From NCBI GenBank assembly GCA_963826165.1, contig CAWGWC010000007.1, forward strand, positions 620,001 through 684,000: a stretch of 64,000 bases of DNA, written 5' to 3'. The translations under genes and the position numbers were made by a program. Below are positions 6,690 through 15,275 of the stretch, in pieces; position 1 is the first letter of the stretch; every line of letters starts with the position of its first letter. This stretch comes from JACVRW01 sp963826165. GTDB lineage: Bacteria > Actinomycetota > Thermoleophilia > Solirubrobacterales > Thermoleophilaceae. A model generated the notes under the pieces. It was not told the DNA's origin and made no database searches. It worked only from the letters and a program-made list of their open reading frames with translations.

Positions 6690-8245
6690 TGGAGTCTCCC
6701 GTGCGCAGCCCCTGGCCCGACCCGGAGGTGCCGGGCATCGACTTCACGAGCCACGTGCTGAGACACGCTTCGCGGCTGGCCGCAAAGCCCGCCCTGGTCG
6801 ACGCCCCGAGCGGCCGCACGCTCAGCTTCGAACAGCTGGCCGGCGGAGTCCGCCGTGTGGCCGCCGGCCTGGCCGCGCGCGGCTTCGGACCGGGCGACGT
6901 CCTGACCGTGCACATGCCCAACGTGCCCGAGTACGCCGTGGCCGCCCACGCGTCCATGTCTCTCGGCGGTGTGGTCTCCACGGCGAACCCGCTGTACACC
7001 GCCGACGAGCTGGCGCACCAGCTGGAGGACTCGGGCGCGCGCGCCCTGCTCACGGTGCCGCCGTTCCTGGCCACCGCCCAGGAGGCGGCCAGGCGGGCGG
7101 GGTGCGACGACGTGCTGGTGCTCGGCGAGGGTGAGGGCGCGACGCCGTTCGCCGAGCTGCTCGAGCACGGGCAGGAGCCCCCGCGGCAGGACATCGATCC
7201 GGACAGCACCGCCGCACTGCTCTACTCGAGCGGCACCACCGGCCTGCCCAAGGGGGTCGAGCTGAGCCACCGCGCGCTGCTCGCCAACGTCGTGCAGTCC
7301 CACACCGCGCTCGCGCTCGACTCTGACGACACGTGCGTCGCCGTCGCCCCCTTCTTCCACGCGCTCGGGTTCGTGATCCTGATGAACGCGTCGCTCGCGG
7401 CCGGAGCCACGGTGGTGTCCCTGCCGCGCTTCGAGCTCGAGGCCTTCCTCCAGGCGATCCAGGATCACCGCGCGACCTTCACGATCGTCGTCCCGCCGAT
7501 CGCACTGGGGCTCGCACGTCATCCCGCGGTCGACGGCTTCGACGTCTCCTCCCTGCGCTTCGTGGGCTGCGGCGCGGCGCCGCTCGGCCCCGAGTCCCAG
7601 CGCGCCTGCGCCGAGCGCCTCGGCTGCCTGGTCGAGCAGGGCTACGGCATGACCGAGATGTCGGCGGGCATCGCCATCTCCTCCATGGACGAGACGGTGC
7701 CCAACGGCCCGGGCCAGGTGGGCATCCTGCTGCCCGGGACAGAAGCGCGCGTGCTCGACCCGGACACCGGAGCCGACCTCGGCCCCGGCGCGACCGGCGA
7801 GCTGATCTTCCGCGGACCTCAGCTGATGACCGGCTACCTCGGCCGGCCCGAGGCCACGGCGGCCACGATCGACTCCGACGGCTGGCTGCACAGCGGCGAC
7901 GTGGGCCGCGTGGACGAGGACGGCCGCGTCCAGATCACGGACCGGCTCAAGGAGCTCATCAAGTACAAGGGCTACCAGGTGGCGCCCGCGGAGATCGAGG
8001 CCCTGCTGACCGGTCACCCAGAGATCAGCGCGGCGGCGGTGATCGGCGCCCCCGACGAGGAGGCGGGCGAGCTGCCCACTGCCTTCGTGGTCGTAACGGG
8101 GGAGCTCGACGACGCCGGTCTCATGAGCTGGGTGGCCGAGCGCGTGGCTCCTCACAAGCGCGTCAGGCGGGTCGAGCGCGTGGACGAGATCCCCTGCTCG
8201 CCGTCCGGCAAGATCCTGCGGCGCGAGCTGCGCGCGCAGCTCTGA
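6689..8245 (+). CDS. 4-coumarate-CoA ligase-like acyl-CoA synthetase
   Basis: A 518-residue ANL-superfamily enzyme that activates a carboxylate through an acyl-AMP to a CoA thioester. Motifs seen: P-loop YSSGTTGLPKG (about 179-189), aromatic-acid-type GYGMTEMS, hinge DRLKELIKYKGYQV, and the catalytic Lys in PSGKILRREL near the C-terminus. Overall it is most like plant-type 4CL and bacterial long-chain homologues. The exact acid is not readable. The ATG lies inside the inverted repeat at 6669-6689. It converges with the lytic transglycosylase. Confidence 0.88.
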   Translation: MESPVRSPWPDPEVPGIDFTSHVLRHASRLAAKPALVDAPSGRTLSFEQLAGGVRRVAAGLAARGFGPGDVLTVHMPNVPEYAVAAHASMSLGGVVSTANPLYTADELAHQLEDSGARALLTVPPFLATAQEAARRAGCDDVLVLGEGEGATPFAELLEHGQEPPRQDIDPDSTAALLYSSGTTGLPKGVELSHRALLANVVQSHTALALDSDDTCVAVAPFFHALGFVILMNASLAAGATVVSLPRFELEAFLQAIQDHRATFTIVVPPIALGLARHPAVDGFDVSSLRFVGCGAAPLGPESQRACAERLGCLVEQGYGMTEMSAGIAISSMDETVPNGPGQVGILLPGTEARVLDPDTGADLGPGATGELIFRGPQLMTGYLGRPEATAATIDSDGWLHSGDVGRVDEDGRVQITDRLKELIKYKGYQVAPAEIEALLTGHPEISAAAVIGAPDEEAGELPTAFVVVTGELDDAGLMSWVAERVAPHKRVRRVERVDEIPCSPSGKILRRELRAQL

Positions 8246-8254
8246 TCGCGGCGG

Positions 8255-9667
8255 CTACCCGTCGGCCAGCAGCCGTGCCGCCTCGCTCGACGCGGTCACG
8301 TGGATCGCGCCGGGTTCGCGCACCCACGCGATCAGGTTGAGCGACTGGAGGCGGTCGAGCGCGAACTGGAAGGCACGCGCCTGGCGCCCTGAGCGGTAGC
8401 GGCGGCGCACGTCGAAGGCGAAGCCGGTGGTGTGCAGCGAGTAGGCACGCGTGGCCTCGGGATTGCGGCGGGCGAGCACGTCCTGGTAGGTCTGGTCGCG
8501 GACCGTGCTGGTCACGATGAGCGGCGCCCCGCCTCCGCTCAGGTCACGCACCCGGCCGCCGATGTACACGGCCACGGCGAGCGCCTCGGGGCGCAGCCCG
8601 CGGTAGAGCTCGCGGTCCTCGTCCATGCGCCGCGCCAGCTCGCCCATCCGGCGGTCGCGCCGCAGGCCGTAGCGTCCGGGCTCGTTCGGGAAGGACAGCA
8701 GCTCGCCCGAGTCGTAGGCCGCGACGAGGTCGTCCGGCTCCTCGAACACCTCCGTGTCCGCGCGCGGGTGAAGCACTTCCTCGGCCGAGGCCTTGGCGCC
8801 GTGGAGCTCGTCAAGGCGCTCGAGCTCGGCTCGATCGGTGCGGTAGAGGTCCATCACCCGCTGCGAGGCCAGCACCCGCCACAGGTAGGTCTTCGAGTCG
8901 TCGCCGAGGCCGCTCAGCAGGGAGTACGTGCGCGGGTGGCGGTCGGGCGTGGAGTCGAAGTAGACGCGGGTGTAGCTCACCTCGCGGTCGCCGTAGGCGC
9001 TGAGCACGTCCTGGAGGTTGCCGATCCCCATGTGGTACGAGACCACGGCCAGGTCCTCGCGTCCCAGGGTGGAGAGAGCCAGGCTGAGGTAGCGGCCGGT
9101 ACCGGCCAGCGCCTTGCCGGGATCGAAGCGCTCGTCTACGGCACGCCGGCGGGCCCGCAGGCGCCGTGACCGCTCCTGCTCGCCGCGGCGCTCCGCGCGG
9201 CGGATGGCTCGCGTGAGGCGCCGGCTCTCCGGCACGTCGACCCTCATCCCGAGCAGCTCGGTCGCCGTTCCGGCGAGGATCTGGGTGAGACCGGCGGCGC
9301 CCTCGATGTCGTCGGAGGCGGTGGCCTCCGGGAGCCCGGCGCTCTCGAGGAAGACCATGCCCTCCACCAGGTCGGGATCGACACCGGCCCTCTGCGCCGC
9401 GTCCTCGATCTGCGGTCGCCAGCGCTCGACCCGGCGCGCGCTGGCGAGTACGCCGCCCGGGGACTTCTCGTAGATCACGTGGCTGTGGCCGGCCGCCGCT
9501 CGCTCGGCCAGGTCCGCCTCGCGGGCGGGGGTGTAGGCGAACGGTTCGCCGGAGACCTCCACCGGCTCTGACGCCGGCGGCCCGTCGTCTCCGAGCAGCA
9601 CGAAGCCGGCCGCGACAACGGCGGCAATGAGCAGCGCGAGGACTACGGCCGGGGCCAGGCGGGGCAC
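8255..9667 (-). CDS. Membrane-anchored lytic transglycosylase with C-terminal M15-like domain
   Basis: A 470-residue cell-wall enzyme. An N-terminal anchor (PAVVLALLIAAVVAAGFVLL) is followed by an SLT-type domain (about 85-260) with its likely catalytic Glu in VFLESAG (about 108) and GLTQI. The last 90 residues carry HTTGFAFD (H412, D419) and a later His in GAIHVT (456). This is the zinc spacing of M15 D-Ala-D-Ala peptidases and the DUF5715-like family. One protein may therefore cut both glycan and peptide. GTG at 9667 was chosen because upstream codons belong to the acyltransferase region; the ribosome site is poor. Confidence 0.82.
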   Translation of the reverse strand: MPRLAPAVVLALLIAAVVAAGFVLLGDDGPPASEPVEVSGEPFAYTPAREADLAERAAAGHSHVIYEKSPGGVLASARRVERWRPQIEDAAQRAGVDPDLVEGMVFLESAGLPEATASDDIEGAAGLTQILAGTATELLGMRVDVPESRRLTRAIRRAERRGEQERSRRLRARRRAVDERFDPGKALAGTGRYLSLALSTLGREDLAVVSYHMGIGNLQDVLSAYGDREVSYTRVYFDSTPDRHPRTYSLLSGLGDDSKTYLWRVLASQRVMDLYRTDRAELERLDELHGAKASAEEVLHPRADTEVFEEPDDLVAAYDSGELLSFPNEPGRYGLRRDRRMGELARRMDEDRELYRGLRPEALAVAVYIGGRVRDLSGGGAPLIVTSTVRDQTYQDVLARRNPEATRAYSLHTTGFAFDVRRRYRSGRQARAFQFALDRLQSLNLIAWVREPGAIHVTASSEAARLLADG

Positions 9668-9704
9668 ACCCTCAGCTTGGCAAGGGCGAGCGGCAGTCCG
9701 GGAG

Positions 9705-10487
9705 CTAGTCCGCGCCGAGCGGCCGGCGGCCGGCGGGCTCGGCGTGCTCGCCGGCGGCCCGCCGGGCCTGCCGTGCGGCGCGCACGGCGCCCTTGCGGCC
9801 CTCGCTCTGCAGCCGCGAGTGAAGCTCCTTGACCCGGTCGAAGACCAGCTCGGAGGCGGCCTGGGACTGCTCGCGAGTGGGCTCGGCCACCGCCTCGAAG
9901 CGCAGCGGCTCGGCAAACTGGACGGTGACCTTCGGAAACTGGAGGCGCCTCCAGTCGCGCACGCGCTCCGTCCCGGCGATCGCGGTGGGCACGATCGCGG
10001 CGCCGGACTCGAGCGCCAGCCGGCCGAGCCCGTGGCGCGGCTTGCCGAGCTCACCTGAGCGAGAGCGCCCGGCCTCGGCGTACATGACCACGATGTCGTC
10101 GCGGTCGAGGATCGCGTGTGCGGTCTTGAACGCCTCCTCGTCGGCGTGGCCGCGCCGCACGGGGAACACACCGCCGTTGTTGAACACGATCTCGAGCGGC
10201 ATGGTGAACAGCTGGGACTTCGCCATGAACTGGACCTTGCGGCGGAGGTACACCGCCACGAAGAAGTGGTCGAGGAAGGAGAAATGATTTGGCGCGATGA
10301 TCACCGGCCCCGCCGCGGGAACGTTGTGCGAGTCGATGCACCGGGCCCGGTAGAAGAGAACGATGTAGGGAGTGAGGACCAGGCGCACGAGCTCGTACAT
10401 CCAGTTCGGCGTCTTCGTGCGCGTGCGCTCGTGAAACCGCGCGAAGTGCTCGGCCGGGCGCGGGTCCTTATAGACCTGCTCCTTCAC
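9705..10487 (-). CDS. 1-acyl-sn-glycerol-3-phosphate acyltransferase (PlsC family)
   Basis: A 260-residue lysophospholipid acyltransferase-type protein acting at the inner membrane face. The catalytic NHxxxxD motif is NHFSFLD (67-73), and GGVFPVRRG and AEAGRSRSGEL (the family EGTRS motif with Ala-Gly changes) follow at normal spacing. A hydrophobic segment VRLVLTPYIVLFY precedes the domain. The Arg-rich C-terminal tail is variable. ATG at 10487. It is divergent from the biotin carrier gene. Confidence 0.88.
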   Translation of the reverse strand: MKEQVYKDPRPAEHFARFHERTRTKTPNWMYELVRLVLTPYIVLFYRARCIDSHNVPAAGPVIIAPNHFSFLDHFFVAVYLRRKVQFMAKSQLFTMPLEIVFNNGGVFPVRRGHADEEAFKTAHAILDRDDIVVMYAEAGRSRSGELGKPRHGLGRLALESGAAIVPTAIAGTERVRDWRRLQFPKVTVQFAEPLRFEAVAEPTREQSQAASELVFDRVKELHSRLQSEGRKGAVRAARQARRAAGEHAEPAGRRPLGAD

Positions 10488-10506
10488 TACCCGCTTCTAC
10501 AACGAT

Positions 10507-10528
10507 GGCCGGGTTTCGTTACCCGGCC
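10507..10528. promoter_or_regulatory. 8-bp stem inverted repeat in divergent spacer
   Basis: Arms GGCCGGGT and ACCCGGCC enclose TTCGTT. It sits between the divergent PlsC-type gene (start 10487) and the biotin carrier gene (start 10581), so it is an operator or 5' leader hairpin candidate rather than a terminator. Confidence 0.45.
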
Positions 10529-10580
10529 CCGGCCGCCGGTATCTTGCCCCCGTTCGGCCACCTCAACCACAGGAGCTCAC

Positions 10581-10793
10581 TTGCCCGACGTCGAGGCGCA
10601 CATCACAGGCACCGTCTGGAAGGTCGAGTGTCAGATCGGTCAGGACGTCGAGGAGGGCGACACGCTCGTGATCCTCGAGTCGATGAAGATGGAGATGCCG
10701 GTCGAGGCCGAGGACCCCGGAAAGGTCAAGGAGATCGTCTGTCAGGAGGGGCAGTCGGTCTCGGAGGGCGACACGCTGGTCGTCCTGGAGTGA
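10581..10793 (+). CDS. Biotin carboxyl carrier protein, single-domain
   Basis: A 70-residue biotinyl domain with the canonical ESMKMEMP site (biotin on K36) and the flat-sheet motifs GTVWKVECQIGQDVEEGDTL and EIVCQEGQSVSEGDTLVVLE. It matches the short free-standing carrier proteins known in actinobacteria (TB7.3 type). TTG at 10581 is preceded by AGGAG at 10571-10575, which decides the start. The next gene begins in a GTGA overlap, and bioB follows, so the carrier sits beside biotin synthesis genes. Confidence 0.9.
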   Translation: MPDVEAHITGTVWKVECQIGQDVEEGDTLVILESMKMEMPVEAEDPGKVKEIVCQEGQSVSEGDTLVVLE

Positions 10794-11566
10794 CGGACAA
10801 GCTCCGGCTCGACCACCCGGCGGAGGGGGTCGCGCGCCTCACCATCGCCAACCCGGAGCGCCGCGGCGCGCTCGACCACGAGCTCCTCGATGCCCTCGCC
10901 GGTCACCTGCGCACCCTCGACGCGCGCTGCCTCGTGCTCCGGGGCACGGGCGCGGTCTTCTCAGCCGGCTACGACATCGGCAACCTGCAGGGCCAGTCGT
11001 TCGAGGAGAGCGCCGAGCGGCTCGTGGCCCATCCCTTCCACGACGCCCTCGAGGCTCTGGAGGCCTACGAGTTCCCGGTGCTCGCCGCCGTCAACGGGCA
11101 CGCGATCGGAGGCGGGCTCGAGCTGGCGGTCACCTGCGACATCCGGCTCGCGGCGCAGGGGATCAAGCTGGGCATGCCGCCCGCCAAGCTCGGCCTCATC
11201 TACTCGCACACCGGCCTGCGCAAGTTCATCGACCTGTGCGGGCCGGCCAACACGGCGGAGCTGTTCTACGTGGGGCGTAACGTCGATGCCGAGCGAGCCG
11301 AGCGCATGGGGCTCGTCAACGAGGTGGTGGAGCCCGACGAGCTCGACGAGCGCGTGCTCGACCTCGCCGCCGAGATTGCCGCCAACGCCCCGCTGTCGCT
11401 GGCCGGCAACAAGCGCGCCCTGAGGGCGCTGCGCTCGCAGCCGCTGCCCGAGGCGGTGGAGCGGGAGCTGATCGAGCTGCGCGAGTCGTGCTTTCGCTCC
11501 GAGGACTTTCGCGAGGGCGTCCGCGCCTTCGCCGAGAAGCGCCGCCCGGTGTGGCGCGGGCGCTGA
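10790..11566 (+). CDS. Enoyl-CoA hydratase/isomerase family protein, decarboxylase-like active site
   Basis: A 258-residue crotonase-fold protein. The oxyanion hole elements are present (VFSAGYDI, AVNGHAIGGGLELAVTCDIR). The hydratase Glu in the usual PE segment is missing; the sequence reads GMPPAKLGLIYSHTG. A Tyr at this place resembles methylmalonyl-CoA decarboxylase (YgfG type, VPYNLVG), so decarboxylation is as likely as hydration. It starts at GTG overlapping the carrier stop (GTGA), suggesting translational coupling. The substrate is unknown. Confidence 0.85.
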   Translation: MTDKLRLDHPAEGVARLTIANPERRGALDHELLDALAGHLRTLDARCLVLRGTGAVFSAGYDIGNLQGQSFEESAERLVAHPFHDALEALEAYEFPVLAAVNGHAIGGGLELAVTCDIRLAAQGIKLGMPPAKLGLIYSHTGLRKFIDLCGPANTAELFYVGRNVDAERAERMGLVNEVVEPDELDERVLDLAAEIAANAPLSLAGNKRALRALRSQPLPEAVERELIELRESCFRSEDFREGVRAFAEKRRPVWRGR

Positions 11567-11621
11567 GCGGGCGCGCGCGAAACCGCTCCGTCCGGCGCAC
11601 GGCCTACCGTCGCTGCCAATC

Positions 11622-12797
11622 GTGCCGCCCCTCATCTCCCGCGAAGAGGCGCTCAGGCTCGGTGAGATCGAGGATCGCGCCGGGCTCGAGGAGCTGATCG
11701 AGCGCGCCTGGCGCGTTCGTCTCGAGCGCTTCGGCGACTCCACCGACATGTGCTCGCTCGTCAACGCCAAGTCGGGCGGCTGCGCCGAGGATTGCGGCTT
11801 CTGCTCGCAGTCGCGCTTCGCGGAGGCCGACACGCCGATGCACGCGATGATGAGCCCCGAGCAGATCCTCGAGCACGCCCGCGCCGCCGAGGCGGCGGGC
11901 GCTCACCGCTTCTGCATGGTCACCCAGGGCCAGGGCCTGTCGAAGCGCGACTTCGGCAACATCATCGAGGGAGCGCGCCTCGTCTCCCAGCACACCAACC
12001 TCAAGCGCTGCGTCTCGATCGGGCACATGTCGGCCGCGCGCGCCCAGGCCCTGAAGGAGGCCGGGGTGCAGCGGGTCCACCACAACGTCGAGACCGCCGA
12101 GAGCTACTACCCGGAGGTCTCGTCCACCGTTCGCTACGAAGGGCGGCTGCGCACGATCGATGCCGTGCGGGACGCCGGCCTCGAGACCTGCGTCGGCGGC
12201 ATCCTCAACCTCGGCGAGTCCAACGAGCAGCGGGTGGAGATGGCCTTCGAGCTGGCCGAGGTGAATCCCACCTCGGTTCCCATCAATCTGCTCAACCCGC
12301 GCCCCGGTACGAAGTTCGGCGATCGCGAGCTGATGGATCCGTGGGAGGCGGTCAAGTGGGTGGCGATCTTCCGGCTGATCCTGCCCGGGGCGCTGTTCCG
12401 CCTGTGCGGGGGCCGCAACGAGAACCTCGGCGCGGCCGACATCCAGCAGCTGGCCGTCAAGGCCGGGCTGAACGGCGTGATGATGGGCAACTTCCTCACC
12501 ACCCTCGGCTCGGAGCCCGAGCAGGACCGGCAGATGTTCGAGGAGCTGGGGCTCAACGTCGCCCGCCAGGACGACAACGGCGCCAACCCCCGGCCCGACA
12601 ACCGCTCGGGCTGGCTGGAGGGCGAGAGCCCCCGCACGCCGGTCGACGAGCTCGTCGACTCACAGGACGAGGCCAACTTCTGGGATCCCTCCACGCAGCT
12701 GCGCCACCGCCGCAAGGCGTCGGTGCCACCGCGGCCCGACGGGGCTCGCAACACCTATCCCGAGATCGTTCACGTCGAGGGACGAGAGGCGGCGTGA
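11622..12797 (+). CDS. bioB: Biotin synthase
   Basis: A 391-residue radical SAM enzyme that inserts sulfur into dethiobiotin. The cluster motif CAEDCGFC gives C54, C58 and C61. Downstream motifs FCMVTQGQG, NVETAESYY, GGILNLGE and LNPRPGTKF are standard for BioB. It carries about 50 extra C-terminal residues (after NVARQDD) rich in charged residues, beyond the usual length near 330-340. GTG start at 11622. Its TGA overlaps the bioF GTG. Confidence 0.95.
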   Translation: MPPLISREEALRLGEIEDRAGLEELIERAWRVRLERFGDSTDMCSLVNAKSGGCAEDCGFCSQSRFAEADTPMHAMMSPEQILEHARAAEAAGAHRFCMVTQGQGLSKRDFGNIIEGARLVSQHTNLKRCVSIGHMSAARAQALKEAGVQRVHHNVETAESYYPEVSSTVRYEGRLRTIDAVRDAGLETCVGGILNLGESNEQRVEMAFELAEVNPTSVPINLLNPRPGTKFGDRELMDPWEAVKWVAIFRLILPGALFRLCGGRNENLGAADIQQLAVKAGLNGVMMGNFLTTLGSEPEQDRQMFEELGLNVARQDDNGANPRPDNRSGWLEGESPRTPVDELVDSQDEANFWDPSTQLRHRRKASVPPRPDGARNTYPEIVHVEGREAA

Positions 12798-14044
12798 GCG
12801 CCGACATCGAGGACCGGCTGGCCGAGATCCGCAACCGCGGGCTCTACCGGCGGATGCGCTGCGTGTCCGGTCCGCAGGGTCCGCGCGTGCTGCTCGACGG
12901 GCAGCCCGTGCTGCTGCTCTGCTCGAACAACTACCTCGGCCTGGCCGACCATCCCCGCGTGCGCGAGGCCGCGGCCGAGGCGGCGATGCGGTACGGGGCC
13001 GGCGCGGGCGCCTCGCGCCTCGTGTCGGGCAACATGACGATCCACCGCCGCCTCGAGAACCGCCTCGCCGCGTTCAAGCGCTCCGACGCCTGCCTGCTGT
13101 TCGGCTCCGGCTACCTGGCCAACGCCGGGGTGGTGTCCTCCCTCGCCCGCGAGGGTGACGTGGTGTTCTCCGACGCCCTCAACCACGCGTCGATCGTGGA
13201 CGGCTGCCGCCTGGCCCGAGCCGAGACGTTCGTGTACGACCACTGCGACACCGATCACCTGGAGTGGGGCCTGCGTCAGGCCGAGGGTCGCGGCTCGCTG
13301 ATCGTCACCGACGGCGTCTTCTCCATGGACGGCGACGTCGCTCCGCTCGAGCGGCTGGTCGAGCTGGGGCATCGCTATGACGCGCGCGTGATGGTCGACG
13401 ACGCCCACGGCACCGGCGCGGTGGGTCCCGAGGGCCGCGGCTCGGTGGCGGCCGCGGGGCTGGAGGACGAGGTGGACGTGGTGGTGGGCACGCTCGGCAA
13501 GGCGCTCGGCTCCTACGGCGCCTTCGTCTGCTGCGACCAGTCGATGGCCAAGTACCTGATCAACAGCGCTCGCACCCTGATCTTCTCCACGGCTCTGTCT
13601 CCGCCCTCCGTGGCGGCGGCCATGGCGGCGCTCGAGCTGCTCTGCGAGCAGCCGCGCCGGGTGGAGAAGCTGCAGCGCAACGCCGCGGTTCTGCGGGCGT
13701 CGCTCGCCGAGCGGGGCCTGCCGGTGCCCGACCACGAAACGCAGATCGTGCCGCTGGTGGTGGGCGATGCCCGCGAGGCGGTGCACGCCAGCGAGCGCGC
13801 GCTCGAGCGAGGCATCTTCGCCCAGGCGATCCGGCCGCCCACCGTGCCTCAGGGCACCTCGCGCCTGCGTCTGGCGGTCATGGCGGCCCACACCAAGTCG
13901 GAGCTGCGCGAGGCTGCGGGCGTGCTCGCGTCGTGCGTGCCGGCTTCGGCTCGGGTGGCCACCGCGAAGCTGGCCGCAGCCGGCGCCACGCAGCAGGAAA
14001 CCGACCGCGGCCGCGTGTTCGACGGCCTGCGCGACGCCGCCTGA
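12794..14044 (+). CDS. bioF: 8-amino-7-oxononanoate synthase
   Basis: A 416-residue PLP enzyme of the alpha-oxoamine synthase family that condenses pimeloyl thioester with alanine. Motifs include LCSNNYLGLADHP, HASIVDGCRL, VDDAHGTGAVG and the PLP Lys K236 in GTLGKALGSYG. The GTG start overlaps the bioB stop by 4 bases. The C-terminal tail after residue 385 (ARVATAKLAAAGATQQETDR) is longer than usual. Confidence 0.95.
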   Translation: MSADIEDRLAEIRNRGLYRRMRCVSGPQGPRVLLDGQPVLLLCSNNYLGLADHPRVREAAAEAAMRYGAGAGASRLVSGNMTIHRRLENRLAAFKRSDACLLFGSGYLANAGVVSSLAREGDVVFSDALNHASIVDGCRLARAETFVYDHCDTDHLEWGLRQAEGRGSLIVTDGVFSMDGDVAPLERLVELGHRYDARVMVDDAHGTGAVGPEGRGSVAAAGLEDEVDVVVGTLGKALGSYGAFVCCDQSMAKYLINSARTLIFSTALSPPSVAAAMAALELLCEQPRRVEKLQRNAAVLRASLAERGLPVPDHETQIVPLVVGDAREAVHASERALERGIFAQAIRPPTVPQGTSRLRLAVMAAHTKSELREAAGVLASCVPASARVATAKLAAAGATQQETDRGRVFDGLRDAA

Positions 14045-14180
14045 CGTGCGCAGCGGCCAGTGCGTGATCCGCCGCGCCCCGGGGGTGCGGCGAGCCGTCG
14101 TTCAGCGTGAGCGAGGCAGCCGGCGCGACTGCTGGGCCGTGCGGCGCTGGCGGCAGATGCTGCACCGGGCCTGAGGCCCG
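14045..14180 (+). other. 136-bp gap inside the biotin operon
   Basis: This is the only sizeable gap in bioB-bioF-bioD. It holds an open frame for 42 Arg-rich residues (GTG 14046 to TGA 14174, ending WAVRRWRQMLHRA) and a small GGGCCTGAGGCCC palindrome just before bioD. Neither is convincing as a gene or regulator. Confidence 0.3.
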
Positions 14181-14852
14181 ATGCACGGGATCTTCGTAAC
14201 GGGCACCGACACCGAGGTGGGCAAGTCGGTCGTGGCCGCGTCGATCTGCGCCGCGCTGACCGAGCAGGGCAAGCGCGTGGCCGCCTTCAAGCCGGCGGTC
14301 ACGGGGCTCGACGAAGCGCCGAGCTCGTTCGGGCCCGACCACGAGCTGCTCGCCCGGGCGGCGGGCGGCCTCAGTTCTCCGGAGGAGGTGGCGCCCTACC
14401 GGTTCGGTCCGCCCCTGTCGCCTCACCTGGCCGCCGAGCAGGCCGGGATGAGCATCGATCCGGCGATGCTGGTTGCGCTCGCTCGCGCGGCCGGCGACGG
14501 CGCGGACGTGTTGGTGGCCGAGGGAGTTGGCGGCCTGCTCGTGCCGCTCACGCCCGGCTACCTCGTTCGGGACCTAGCCGTCGACCTCGCCCTGCCGGTG
14601 GTGGTGGCGGCCCGGCCGGGACTCGGAACGATCAACCACACGTTGCTCACGCTCGACGCCGCCCGGGCCGGCGGCCTCGAGGTCGCCGGCGTGGTCATGA
14701 CACCCTGGCCGGCCGAGCCGGCGGCGATCGAGAGCTCGAACCGGTCCACCGTCGAGCGCCTCGGCGGCGTGCCCGTGCACGGTCTGGCACCCACCGATCC
14801 CGCCGGCCTGGCCACCGCGGGAGCGTCGCTTCCGCTGGGCGACTGGCTGTGA
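14181..14852 (+). CDS. bioD: Dethiobiotin synthetase
   Basis: A 223-residue ATP-dependent carboxylase that closes the ureido ring of dethiobiotin. The Walker A motif is GTDTEVGKS (8-16). FKPAVTG and VAEGVGGLLVPL are the expected conserved segments, and AARPGLGTINHTLLT is a clear family match. It is third in the bioB-bioF-bioD order. ATG at 14181. The PGPGW membrane protein follows by 21 bases. Confidence 0.95.
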   Translation: MHGIFVTGTDTEVGKSVVAASICAALTEQGKRVAAFKPAVTGLDEAPSSFGPDHELLARAAGGLSSPEEVAPYRFGPPLSPHLAAEQAGMSIDPAMLVALARAAGDGADVLVAEGVGGLLVPLTPGYLVRDLAVDLALPVVVAARPGLGTINHTLLTLDAARAGGLEVAGVVMTPWPAEPAAIESSNRSTVERLGGVPVHGLAPTDPAGLATAGASLPLGDWL

Positions 14853-14873
14853 CCTCCCTTCTATGCTGGCCTG

Positions 14874-15275
14874 ATGGCCACGCCCGACGCTGAGCAGGCG
14901 GACGACACCCCCGAGCTGCTGCTCAAGCTTCGCGAGCGCAAGGAGCGTCACAAGCAGCGCCACCCGATTCACCGGGCCGGCGTGGTGGTGCTCGGAGTCC
15001 TCGTCGTGCTGGCCGGGATCGTCATGTCCGGCCCGGGCATCCCCGGTCCGGGCATCGCGACGATCCTGGTCGGCCTCGCCCTGCTGGCCCTCGAGTTCGA
15101 CCGCGCCGAGCGGCTGCTCGAGCGGGCGATCATCTGGGGCGATCAGGTCAAGGACCGTGCGGAGGAGAGCTCCACGGCAGAGCGGGTGGCGCTCGGCTTC
15201 TTCGCGGCCATCGCGCTGGCCGCGTTCGTGGTGGCGGCGATCCTCTGGAACATCCCGCTGGTGCCGCTGATCTAG
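14874..15275 (+). CDS. PGPGW family (TIGR02611-like) transmembrane protein
   Basis: A 133-residue protein with a charged N-terminus (LLKLRERKERHKQRHPIHR) and a hydrophobic hairpin containing the signature GPGIPGPGIATILVGLALLALEF (about 50-72). A last transmembrane segment (VALGFFAAIALAAFVVAAIL) follows. The function is unknown in the family. Its 3' end overlaps the convergent methyltransferase by 4 bases. Confidence 0.82.
   Translation: MATPDAEQADDTPELLLKLRERKERHKQRHPIHRAGVVVLGVLVVLAGIVMSGPGIPGPGIATILVGLALLALEFDRAERLLERAIIWGDQVKDRAEESSTAERVALGFFAAIALAAFVVAAILWNIPLVPLI

Noticed and set aside
14046..14174. 42-codon Arg-rich frame between bioF and bioD
   Set aside because: No ribosome site or recognisable fold; such frames are frequent by chance in GC-rich DNA.
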